From DASQUK01 sp046723645 (GTDB lineage Bacteria > Actinomycetota > Acidimicrobiia > Acidimicrobiales > VFJN01): 10,270 bases of DNA. Below, one piece after another: positions 1-6,158 of the stretch (its first letter is position 1; each line of letters opens with the position of its first letter). The notes beneath the pieces were generated by a model, which worked only from the letters and a program-made list of their open reading frames with translations, ran no database searches and was not told the origin of the DNA. Made by a program: the position numbers and the translations under genes. Location: assembly GCA_046723645.1 (NCBI GenBank), contig JBKOUY010000148.1, forward strand, positions 1 through 10,270, in the 5' to 3' direction.

Positions 1-24
1 CGGCTGGAACGCGTCTCGGCTTGA
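1..24 (+). CDS. possible C-terminal tail of an upstream gene (partial)
   Basis: Frame 1 from the window edge reads seven codons (RLERVSA) and then a TGA stop at 22-24. A short basic/hydrophobic end followed by about 240 bp without a convincing gene fits the end of an upstream plus-strand gene. Seven codons cannot be assigned to a family, and the other frames also stay open for a short distance, so this is only a suggestion. Nothing is visible about its function. Confidence 0.22.
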   Translation, partial: RLERVSA

Positions 25-105
25 GCATCCATCTCCTTCGAAAGCGATGACGCCGATCGGCCGTGGTTGCCGGTACCCGTAGTTCCACGGATTCGGTGTC
101 ACCGC

Positions 106-132
106 CGGGCTCCCGTGGCGTGCGGGAGCCCG
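106..132. terminator. strong GC-rich hairpin, candidate terminator or RNA/DNA structure
   Basis: CGGGCTCCCG (106-115) pairs perfectly with CGGGAGCCCG (123-132) around a 7-nt loop TGGCGTG. The 10-bp, nearly all-GC stem lies in the non-coding stretch between the putative upstream gene end and the ROK gene. No T-tract follows on either strand, so it is not a canonical intrinsic terminator. Actinobacteria are often reported to use stem-loops without a U-tract, which leaves that role possible. A regulatory structure in the ROK leader is an alternative. Confidence 0.35.
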
Positions 133-232
133 ATCGCGAACAGCGCCGGGTCGGCGAACAACGAGACGCTCTCTCTGATGCGACAGGTGTCGGTCCCACC
201 GTGGGCGCCACGCGGCGGCCGAGGACCTGGCG

Positions 233-263
233 GGGGATCGGTAGGGCCCACGGGGATCGGTAG
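233..263 (+). repeat. 12-bp tandem direct repeat before the ROK gene start
   Basis: GGGGATCGGTAG occurs at 233-244 and again at 252-263, a period of 19 bp. The last G of the second copy is the first base of the proposed GTG start at 263, and the GGGG of that copy sits at Shine-Dalgarno distance. The pair could be two operator half-sites for a repressor that blocks the ribosome-binding/start region, or a local duplication. The repeat is seen directly; any regulatory role is inference. Confidence 0.45.
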
Positions 264-1309
264 TGTCCCGGGGGTTGAGCTCGAGTTCATGGGTGGCTGT
301 CGGCCTCGACAACGGCGGCACGTCCAACAACGCCACGGTGATCGACGCGGCCGGAAGGTTCCTCGTCGATCGCCTGCTGGAAACACCAAGCCGGGTGCGC
401 GAGGGTCCTGACGTCGCGGTCGATGCCCTCGTGCGAGCGTTTGAGCTCGCGCTCGACGCCACAGGCATCGACCGACCCGACGTGCGGGTCGTCGGCCTCG
501 ACACGCCAGGGCCAGCCAGCGCAGACGGGGTGATCTCGTCCGCCGGGTCAACAAACTTCTCGCACCCCGGCTGGGGTGGGTTCGACATGCGCGGGGCGCT
601 GGAGGAAGCCCTTGGTGCCCCGGTGGTCTACAACAACGATGGCAACGCGGCCGCGCTGTACGCGCATACGGCCCACTTCGGCGGCGACGCCGATGTCCGG
701 TCGTCGATCTCCGCCATCGTGGGCACGGGCCTCGGCGGCGGTGTCATCGAGTCGGGCCGGATCGTGCGTGGGGCTGCGGGGATGGCCGGCGAACTGGGCC
801 ACGTACACATACCGCTGCACGGATTGCTCGAAGTGGGCCAGCCGCTACCCGTGTGCAACTGCGGGTTCGTCGGCGACGCGGAGAGTGTGGCCTCGCTCAC
901 CGCCATCGAGAGGAACCTGCTCCCGTTCTGGCTGACCCGGTTCCCGGACCACGAGCTGGCCGGGGTGAAGCCGCCCCACAAGGCGGCGCAGATGGTCCGC
1001 TCGTTCGGCGAGCGGAGCGACCCGATGGCGCTCAAGATCTTCGAGCAGCAGGCGATGGCGCTGGGCCGGCTGTTCACCATCGCCGCCAACTACTCCGACC
1101 CGCACGCCTACTTCCTCGGCGGCGGTGTGGTGGAGGCGAAGCCCGAGTTCAGGACGTGGTTCCTGAGGCGCGTTCGCGATCACACTCTCCTAAGGGAGGA
1201 GCAGGCACGGGTGGCCGAGTTCGCGCTCGTGCCGGACCTCGACATGGCCGGCGCCCGTGGCTCGGCGCTGGCGGCGCTCGCCACCGTGCGCCTTGATGAG
1301 ACCAGCTAG
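263..1309 (+). CDS. ROK-family sugar kinase-like protein (glucokinase/fructokinase type)
   Basis: The protein is 348 aa, slightly longer than a typical ROK protein of about 300-330 aa. The N-terminal phosphate-binding loop DNGGT is at residues 16-20. The catalytic segment NNDGNAAAL is near 124-132, with D126 as the expected general base. The second ATP-site motif GTGLGGG is at 154-160. GELGH at 176-180 and CNCG at 198-201 correspond to the ROK zinc site. Family members phosphorylate glucose, fructose, ManNAc or similar sugars in the cytoplasm, and some are transcriptional repressors. No N-terminal winged helix is present here, so a kinase is more likely than a repressor. The canonical CxCGxxGCxE signature has Asp (205) in place of the third Cys. 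The GTG start at 263 has a GGGG element just upstream; an in-frame GTG at 293 would start directly at the ATP-binding strand. The sugar substrate cannot be deduced. The cyclase gene follows 51 bp downstream on the same strand. Confidence 0.88.
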   Translation: MSRGLSSSSWVAVGLDNGGTSNNATVIDAAGRFLVDRLLETPSRVREGPDVAVDALVRAFELALDATGIDRPDVRVVGLDTPGPASADGVISSAGSTNFSHPGWGGFDMRGALEEALGAPVVYNNDGNAAALYAHTAHFGGDADVRSSISAIVGTGLGGGVIESGRIVRGAAGMAGELGHVHIPLHGLLEVGQPLPVCNCGFVGDAESVASLTAIERNLLPFWLTRFPDHELAGVKPPHKAAQMVRSFGERSDPMALKIFEQQAMALGRLFTIAANYSDPHAYFLGGGVVEAKPEFRTWFLRRVRDHTLLREEQARVAEFALVPDLDMAGARGSALAALATVRLDETS

Positions 1310-1326
1310 TGGTGCCGCAACGCCCC

Positions 1327-1338
1327 GGGTGGCCACCC
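1327..1338. promoter_or_regulatory. 12-bp perfect palindrome between ROK gene and cyclase
   Basis: GGGTGGCCACCC is perfectly self-complementary. It is flanked by CCCC on the left and CTGGG on the right, so a longer imperfect structure is possible. It lies in the 51-bp gap, 22 bp before the cyclase ATG. It could be an operator or a weak attenuating structure. In GC-rich DNA a 12-bp palindrome can also arise by chance. Confidence 0.22.
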
Positions 1339-1360
1339 CTGGGCTGACAAGGTCGCATCG

Positions 1361-2650
1361 ATGTCACCCACCACCTCAACGCCTAGAGCCCAAATTACGA
1401 TGCCACGCGTGGCCCGGACCTACTCTGCCGCCGGGATCGCCGCCGAGGCGGAGTGCGGCGAGCATCTGGTCCGGTGGCTCGCGGGGCTAGGCCTGCTCAC
1501 ACCCGACGAGCACGGCCGGTTCACACATGGCTCTGTGCTCGCCGTGAAGATGGTGTCGGCCCTGCTGGAGAGTGGCGTCACGGCCGAGACGATCGAGCAT
1601 GCTGCGGCCGAAGGCATGCTCTCGTTCCGACGGCTTGACGAGTATCTCCCGTACGAGCCGGGTCCGCGTTCGGACCGATCGTTCGCCGAGTTCCAAGCCG
1701 CCGCCGGGCCGAGAGCCGGGCTGCTCCCGGCCGTCTACGAAGTGCTGGGGCTGCCTCAGCCGGATCCGTCGGCGCCGATTCACGCCGACGAAGAGGCGAT
1801 GTTCGGACGCTTCCTCGACGCGTGGCGAATGGTCCCCGATGAAGACTCGTTGCTTCGGGCGGCCCGCTTGATCGCGTTGGGGAGCCGCACGGCGCTCCTC
1901 GGCTGCACCGAGATCCTCGACGAGCAGCTCGCCGAGCCCGCCCGCCAGCGGCTGCTTCGGGGCGATCTCGACGAGTTCCCCGACGACATCCGCGTCACGT
2001 TCACGAAGGTGACGAACGTAGTCCCGGACATGTTCCTGTGGCTGAGCTCCCGGTACCTGGAGCATCGCAGTGTCACCGGGATCGTCGAGGGGTTCGAGGG
2101 GTTCCTCGCCTCCCGCGGGCTGGCGCGGCCGCCGGACCCGCTCGGCCCTCCCGCGATCGTCTTCGTTGACCTGTCCGGCTTCACGCGCCTCACCCGCGAG
2201 CGCGGCGACGAGTCGGCCGTCCGGATCGCCACCTCGCTCCAGCGTCGGGCCGACGAGTCCGCAAAGCGGCACGGCGGACGTCTCGTGAAGCTGCTCGGGG
2301 ACGGGGCGATGCTCCGTCTGACCGACGCGACGGCTGGCGTGGATGCCGCTCTCGACCTCGTTGAGATCATGAGCGGCGAGGGGACGCTGTCCGCGCATGC
2401 CGGCATCCACGCCGGTCCCGTGATAGAGCGCGACCTCGACGTCTTTGGGCAGACTGTGAACCTGGCGTCGCGGATCGCGGACGTTGCGCGGCCCGGCGAG
2501 GTTCTTGCCAGCCGGGCGGTGGTCGAGCAAGCCGCCGACAGCGATGCGCCCTATTGGTTCGAGCAGATCGAGGATGCGGAGCTCAAGGGGGTTCCGGATT
2601 CGGTCGCTCTCTTCCGCGTCGAACGGTCCACATCCGCCGTCGGGTCCTGA
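1361..2650 (+). CDS. class III adenylate cyclase with N-terminal helical/MerR-like regulatory region
   Basis: The protein is 429 aa and should make cAMP from ATP. The C-terminal cyclase homology domain (about 264-423) has all six canonical residues at standard spacing: metal-binding D270 (FVDLSGFT) and D314 (KLLGDG), adenine-selecting K310 and D360, and transition-state residues N367 and R371 in GQTVNLASR. The Lys/Asp pair argues for ATP rather than GTP. Residues 20-90 run Y-S-A-A-G-I-A, then GLLTPDEHGRFT, then LLESGVTAETIE. This is the pattern of a MerR-type helix-turn-helix, and also of the N-terminal regulatory domain of mycobacterial-type cyclases such as Rv1264. A mostly helical linker (140-255) follows. 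There are no membrane helices, so the protein is cytoplasmic and probably a homodimer. ATG 1361 has AAGG at 1349-1352; ATG 1400 is an in-frame alternative that loses 13 unstructured residues. The input signal is unknown. Confidence 0.9.
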   Translation: MSPTTSTPRAQITMPRVARTYSAAGIAAEAECGEHLVRWLAGLGLLTPDEHGRFTHGSVLAVKMVSALLESGVTAETIEHAAAEGMLSFRRLDEYLPYEPGPRSDRSFAEFQAAAGPRAGLLPAVYEVLGLPQPDPSAPIHADEEAMFGRFLDAWRMVPDEDSLLRAARLIALGSRTALLGCTEILDEQLAEPARQRLLRGDLDEFPDDIRVTFTKVTNVVPDMFLWLSSRYLEHRSVTGIVEGFEGFLASRGLARPPDPLGPPAIVFVDLSGFTRLTRERGDESAVRIATSLQRRADESAKRHGGRLVKLLGDGAMLRLTDATAGVDAALDLVEIMSGEGTLSAHAGIHAGPVIERDLDVFGQTVNLASRIADVARPGEVLASRAVVEQAADSDAPYWFEQIEDAELKGVPDSVALFRVERSTSAVGS

Positions 2651-2801
2651 CCGCGACCTGCCCAACCTTGGTCCGGCAAGGGCAAGGTCCGGCTCCGACG
2701 CGGTTCTCGAGGGTCCCCCGAGGTCGTCGTCGCCCTCATTCGAGGACGAGGCCGGCCGCTGATGCCGAGCTGGTCGCCCCACCTGGTTTCGATTGCGCAG
2801 G

Positions 2802-3275
2802 CTACGGAGCCACCGACGCGACGAAGCCGGGCCAGGCACGGTCGATGAGGCGGCTGTAGACGGCTGCGAACAGGCGGCCGCGTACTCCCGCGTGGCCACG
2901 GCGCTCACGTACCGTCCACACCAGCCGGGTGCGATCTGGCTCGACGTCCTGGAAGCGGTGTTCATAGTCGATGGTCACGCCCATGACGCGCCCGGTCCAG
3001 GTCCACGAGCGGGGCGGATCGAAGTCGGTCATCGTGAATCGCGACCGCCCGATCGGACGGAAGCGGAACATGCCGGAACTGTGTTCCTGTACGGGTCCAG
3101 GTGGTGTCACTCGGGCACGGGAAATGTGCGGAGCCCACTGTGGCCACGACTCGACATCGGCCAACGCCGACCACGCCTGGTTTCTGGCGACTGGCACGTC
3201 GAAGGATCGTTCGACCAGCACTGTGCCGGTCCGGTCCACTCCCATCCCACCGGTGCCACTTGTGTGCTCGGCCAT
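2802..3275 (-). CDS. SRPBCC (START-like, polyketide cyclase/dehydrase) family protein
   Basis: The protein is 157 aa, the usual length of a single SRPBCC domain. After about 17 variable residues comes the first strand and helix pattern VLVERSFDVPVARNQAWSAL. Next are a DVESWPQWAPHI stretch (the W-P-x-W signature of this fold), a central beta-sheet with RSRFTMTDFDPPRSWTWTG, and a long basic C-terminal helix ending near SVAP. The fold forms a deep hydrophobic cavity that binds lipids, polyketides or other small molecules. The ligand and any catalytic role cannot be read from the sequence. The gene is convergent with the cyclase (151-bp gap) and divergent from the oxidoreductase gene. ATG 3275 has no clear Shine-Dalgarno sequence. 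An internal ATG (residue 11) is possible and would remove a short Gly/Thr-rich leader. Confidence 0.82.
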   Translation of the reverse strand: MAEHTSGTGGMGVDRTGTVLVERSFDVPVARNQAWSALADVESWPQWAPHISRARVTPPGPVQEHSSGMFRFRPIGRSRFTMTDFDPPRSWTWTGRVMGVTIDYEHRFQDVEPDRTRLVWTVRERRGHAGVRGRLFAAVYSRLIDRAWPGFVASVAP

Positions 3276-3486
3276 CAGGTCATCATCGTTGACGTCGCGC
3301 CGTCGCGAGGTGAGCGAGTCGGTGGAGATCTCCCACGACCCGGCTCATAGTTTCATGTAGGGCTTCGGCGCGCCCGTCGGAGGTCGTCACCCGGGACCCC
3401 ATGTGGCGGCGGCACAAGCTGAGCTTGTCGCCGGGGGGTCGAATCGATGTTGGACGTGCGTGCTGGGCGGGGTTACACCGATATTG
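3276..3486. promoter_or_regulatory. divergent intergenic region with a GGAGATCTCC palindrome
   Basis: About 210 bp separates the minus-strand SRPBCC gene from the proposed start of the plus-strand oxidoreductase, so promoters for both should lie here. GGAGATCTCC at 3324-3333 is a perfect 10-bp palindrome; it is extended by GT on the left and, after one extra C, AC on the right, and could be an operator. TTGACG at 3289-3294 resembles a -35 box but has no convincing -10 at the right distance. The plus-strand frame that runs through the right third (from GTG 3403) has no family-like sequence before residue 29. Confidence 0.35.
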
Positions 3487-4146
3487 GTGCGCATCGCCAT
3501 TGTGGGAGCGGGCCGCATCGGCGGTAACGCAGCCCGGTTGTGGTCACGGGCCGGTCACGACGTGGTCATCTGCTTGTCCCGGCACCCCGACCAGCTCGCC
3601 GCCCGCGCCGGCGAGCTCGGCGATCACGTCAGCGCCGCGTCTCCCGCCGATGCGGTGGCCACCGCCGACGTGGCGATGGTGGCCGTGCCGTGGGGAGCCA
3701 TCGACCAGGCCCTGGCAGAGCTGGGATCACTGGCGGGCAGCGTCGTCGTCGACGCCACCAACGCCTACGGCCCCGGCCCCCAGCCGGCTCCAGGCCAAAC
3801 CGTTGCCGCGTTCAACTCGGCGCGCATGCCCGGCGCCCGCTACGTCCGGGGCTTCAACACGCTCACCGCGGGCTTCCAGGCCCGAGCGGCCAACCGGACG
3901 GGCGACGAGCGGGCCGTGCTGTTCATCTGCGGCGACTATCCCGCAGCCAAAGACGTCGTCGCCAAGCTCATCGACGACGCCGGCTTCGCCGCCGTCGACC
4001 TGGGATCCACCGCCCACGCCGCCGTCATGGAGGCCCCCCGCCGACCAGGATCGGTCTACGGCGAGGAATACCGGCTTTCCGAAGCCCAAGCAGTCGCCCA
4101 CGCCCTACGCCATGGCCAGCCCATCCCACCCACCCCCCAGTATTGA
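3487..4146 (+). CDS. F420-dependent NADP oxidoreductase-like protein (NADPH-dependent F420 reductase family)
   Basis: The protein is 219 aa from the GTG at 3487. It opens directly with the Rossmann strand VRIAIVGAGRIGGN, a GxGxxG dinucleotide-binding loop at residues 7-12. The second strand ends in ICLSRHP, and Ser-Arg there is typical of NADP(H) phosphate recognition in this family. The VAMVAVPWGA and VVVDATNAYGPGP segments, and the later RGFNTLTAGF with its C-terminal helical part, match the F420 reductase/NADP oxidoreductase coenzyme F420-dependent group. Known members transfer hydride between NADPH and F420, but many relatives have unknown substrates, so a generic NADP oxidoreductase is the alternative. 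The frame is open from GTG 3403, but those 28 extra residues look non-native. TTG 3484 is also possible. It is the first gene of a same-strand run with the DJ-1, VOC and ABM genes; the next gap is 83 bp. Confidence 0.8.
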   Translation: MRIAIVGAGRIGGNAARLWSRAGHDVVICLSRHPDQLAARAGELGDHVSAASPADAVATADVAMVAVPWGAIDQALAELGSLAGSVVVDATNAYGPGPQPAPGQTVAAFNSARMPGARYVRGFNTLTAGFQARAANRTGDERAVLFICGDYPAAKDVVAKLIDDAGFAAVDLGSTAHAAVMEAPRRPGSVYGEEYRLSEAQAVAHALRHGQPIPPTPQY

Positions 4147-4215
4147 CGCCATCGAGGCAACAACCATGACCGTCGCCACTCCGCTGTGCGAGCTGCGGCA
4201 GGCGCCGCACTCCAC

Positions 4216-4222
4216 GAGGAGG
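4216..4222 (+). promoter_or_regulatory. strong Shine-Dalgarno fixing the GTG start at 4230
   Basis: GAGGAGG ends 7 nt before the GTG at 4230, the best ribosome-binding site in this part of the window. It supports the GTG start over other in-frame codons. A 6-bp hairpin, TGCGGC (4194-4199) with GCCGCA (4204-4209), lies just upstream. Confidence 0.7.
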
Positions 4223-4229
4223 TCGCTCC

Positions 4230-5000
4230 GTGAGCCACAAGAACGTCAACCCGAGCGCGCCTGCCGACCGCAAGCGGGTCGCCATCGTCCTGTCCAACCC
4301 TGCGGTGTCGTCGACCACCGGCTGGCCCGTCGGCTTCTGGTGGGCCGAGCTGACCCATCCCTACTTCAAGTTCACCGAGGTCGGCTACGACGTCGAGCTG
4401 TTCAGTCCCCTCGGGGGCAGGTGTGTGGCCGACGCGATGAGCGATCCTGAGGACGCCAGCCAGTGGCAGGCCGAGGATGTCATCAGCCGCGGCTACAAGC
4501 ACGACCCGCAGTTCCTCAAGCTCGTCGAGACCACGCGGCCCGTCGACGAGATCGACCAGGACCACTTCGATGCCGTCGTCGTCGTCGGCGGGCAGGGCCC
4601 GATGTTCACCTTCGAGTCCGCCGCGAACCTGCACGCCAAGTTCACCGAGTTCTACGAGGCCGGCAGGATCTGCGCGGCCCTGTGCCATGGCGTGGCGCTG
4701 CTTCGCTACACGCGGCTGTCCACGGGCGAACCGCTCGTCGCCGGCAAGACCGTCACCGGCTTCGCCAACGTGGAGGAGGACTTCGCCGATCAGTCCGTCT
4801 GGGACAGCGGGGCGCTTCCACCGGATCGGCATGTCATGCCGTGGCGCATCGAGGACGAGCTCAAGGCGCTGGGCGCCAATTTCATCCAGGCCGGGCTCTG
4901 GAGGGGCTTCGCCATCCGTGACGGCAGCCTGATCACCGGACAACAGAACTTCAGCGGCGGCGACACCGCCGATCTGATCGTCGAGACCTTGGGCAGATGA
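4230..5000 (+). CDS. DJ-1/PfpI family protein (Hsp31-like, type 1 glutamine amidotransferase fold)
   Basis: The protein is 256 aa, close to Hsp31-like proteins (about 220-280 aa). The first strand is RKRVAIVLSN, followed by GFWWAELTHPYFKF with a conserved Glu (E40) expected next to the active site, and then GYDVELFSPLGG. VVVVGGQGPMFTF (116-128) forms the next turn. The nucleophile elbow AALCHGVALL places the catalytic Cys at 152 followed by His 153. The C-terminal GLITGQQNFSGG-like segment closes the fold (the actual residues begin S-L-I-T-G-Q-Q-N). Family members act as glyoxalase III/deglycase-type enzymes, chaperones or proteases, and which applies here is unknown. The usual GGHG motif reads GGQG (His to Gln at 122). 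The protein is cytoplasmic, with no signal peptide. It lies between the oxidoreductase and the VOC gene (64 bp downstream), which fits a carbonyl or electrophile stress role. Confidence 0.87.
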   Translation: MSHKNVNPSAPADRKRVAIVLSNPAVSSTTGWPVGFWWAELTHPYFKFTEVGYDVELFSPLGGRCVADAMSDPEDASQWQAEDVISRGYKHDPQFLKLVETTRPVDEIDQDHFDAVVVVGGQGPMFTFESAANLHAKFTEFYEAGRICAALCHGVALLRYTRLSTGEPLVAGKTVTGFANVEEDFADQSVWDSGALPPDRHVMPWRIEDELKALGANFIQAGLWRGFAIRDGSLITGQQNFSGGDTADLIVETLGR

Positions 5001-5064
5001 TCGGGGTACGTGCCCGAACCTTGTCCGAACGCCGTTCAAGATTTGCAGGGACGAAGGAGATGAC

Positions 5065-5457
5065 ATGCTCGCAGAACGCTCCATCGACGTGATGCTCACG
5101 GCGCCGGACATGGTCGCGGTGAAGCGCTTCTATGGGGACAGGGTCGGGCTCGAGGCGCTGATCGAGAGCGACGACTTCGTGACATTCCGGTGCGGCGGCG
5201 ACAGCCGACTGGTCGTCACCCGCACGACCACGCCGAGCATGGAGCAGACGACGAAGGCGAGCTGGCGGGTGACCGACGTTGCCGCCGAGGTGGCGGAGTT
5301 GCGTGAGCGTGGCGTCGAAGTGGTCGACTACGACGAGCCTGGCTTGCGGACAGTGGAAGGCGTCGCCGACGTCGGCTTCGCCCTGTCTGCGTGGTTCGTC
5401 GACCCCGGCGGCAACACCATGGCGTTGCTCCAGTTCAAAGACCAGGCCCTGGCTTGA
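5065..5457 (+). CDS. VOC (glyoxalase/bleomycin-resistance fold) protein
   Basis: The protein is 130 aa, the standard length of a two-module vicinal-oxygen-chelate protein. The first beta-alpha-beta-beta-beta module runs from RSIDVMLTAPDMVAVKRFY through DFVTFRCGGDSRLVVTR. The second contains the helix VAAEVAELRERGVEV and ends with SAWFVDPGGNTMALLQF, the family's hallmark C-terminal strand. The metal-binding Glu usually found in this strand (DPxGN-x-x-E-L) is Ala here, and no clear His ligand is seen in the first strand, so the metal site may be absent. A binding or non-metal role is therefore possible. AAGGAG at 5054-5059 gives a clear ribosome-binding site for ATG 5065. The stop overlaps the next gene's start by 4 bp, implying translational coupling. 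Confidence 0.88.
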   Translation: MLAERSIDVMLTAPDMVAVKRFYGDRVGLEALIESDDFVTFRCGGDSRLVVTRTTTPSMEQTTKASWRVTDVAAEVAELRERGVEVVDYDEPGLRTVEGVADVGFALSAWFVDPGGNTMALLQFKDQALA

Positions 5458-6071
5458 GCAACGAGACGCATCAGCCGCTCGACTCGCCGCCTCACCGCAT
5501 CCAGGGTCCCGTCACCACGACCGTGACCCGGCGGGTCAAACCCGGCCACGAACCCTTCTACGACCAGTTCCTCGAGGGCATCATCGCCGCCGCCAGCAAG
5601 TTCCCCGGTCACCTCGGCGTCGACGTGTTCCGCCCCGAGTCCGCCACGGCAGGCGAGTACCGCATCGTCTACCGCTTCGACACCGATGACCACCTGCGCG
5701 CGTGGCTCGATTCCGACGAGCGCGCCGCCTGGGTCGAACGGGCCGAGCCCCACGTCATCGGCCCCATGAGCACTCGGTTCATGACCGGGTTGGAGACCTG
5801 GTTCACCATGCCGGCCGGCGCGAATGTCCCGCCGCCACCGGCCTACAAGATGGCCCTGCTCACCTGGATCACGATCTTTCCGCTCATCACCCTCGTGGTC
5901 ATCGCCCTCGATCCCCTGCTCGAGAAACTCGAACTCGTACCCCGGTTGGCCGTCACCACCGCGGTCACCGTCCCCATCATGACCTGGCTCGTCATGCCGC
6001 GAATCACCCGGCTGCTACGCGGCTGGCTGTATCGGAACGCCTCGCCCAGTCGTCGAATCGGTCAACGGTGA
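5454..6071 (+). CDS. ABM-domain protein with C-terminal two-helix membrane anchor
   Basis: The protein is 205 aa from the TTG at 5454, which overlaps the preceding TGA as TTGA. The frame is open further upstream (GTG 5391), but that extension lies wholly inside the VOC gene and is Arg/Pro-rich like a shadow frame. Residues 20-115 form an antibiotic biosynthesis monooxygenase (ABM) dimeric ferredoxin-like fold: VTRRVKPGHEPFYDQFL, FPGHLGVDVFRP, YRIVYRFDT, then LRAWLDSDERAAWVE. A Pro-rich linker (125-130) leads to two hydrophobic segments, about 133-153 and 164-183. These are separated by a short charged turn and followed by a basic tail, so the ABM domain is probably cytoplasmic and tethered to the inner face of the membrane. 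Soluble ABM proteins act as cofactor-free monooxygenases or heme-degrading enzymes. The function of this membrane-anchored subgroup is unknown to me. It is the last gene of the run and is convergent with the histidine kinase gene. Confidence 0.85.
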   Translation: MSNETHQPLDSPPHRIQGPVTTTVTRRVKPGHEPFYDQFLEGIIAAASKFPGHLGVDVFRPESATAGEYRIVYRFDTDDHLRAWLDSDERAAWVERAEPHVIGPMSTRFMTGLETWFTMPAGANVPPPPAYKMALLTWITIFPLITLVVIALDPLLEKLELVPRLAVTTAVTVPIMTWLVMPRITRLLRGWLYRNASPSRRIGQR

Positions 6072-6158
6072 CGCAGGCAGGGGAACCCGCGATGCAGACA
6101 CGCCAACGCCACGGATCCAGCTGGCGCGTCGGCGAGCGATGGGCGGAGACGTGCGTGA

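Noticed and set aside
63..411. Short plus-strand open frames before and into the ROK gene
   Set aside because: Their sequence is Arg/Gly/Pro-rich, and they run through the hairpin and the ROK start without any protein-like pattern.
2665..2688. Possible terminator hairpin (ACCTTG with CAAGGT) after the cyclase gene
   Set aside because: The stem is only 6 bp with a 12-nt loop, has competing pairings, and no T-tract follows, so it is too weak to call.
1487..2965. Long minus-strand open frame of 492 codons opposite the cyclase gene
   Set aside because: Its translation is Arg/Gly/Pro-rich without domain motifs, and the plus strand encodes a complete class III cyclase. Long antisense frames are common in high-GC DNA.
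3401..4450. Plus-strand open frame of 349 codons overlapping the oxidoreductase in another frame
   Set aside because: It is a Pro/Ser/Arg-rich translation. The overlapping frame shows a clean Rossmann protein with its own stop at 4146.
4056..5111. Minus-strand open frame of 351 codons opposite the DJ-1 gene
   Set aside because: No family pattern was recognised, and it overlaps a DJ-1/PfpI gene with a strong ribosome-binding site on the other strand.
6072..6158. Possible bidirectional terminator between the ABM and kinase genes
   Set aside because: Only a 5-bp stem (CGCCA with TGGCG) could be found. The region is convergent and may contain a terminator, but none is visible.
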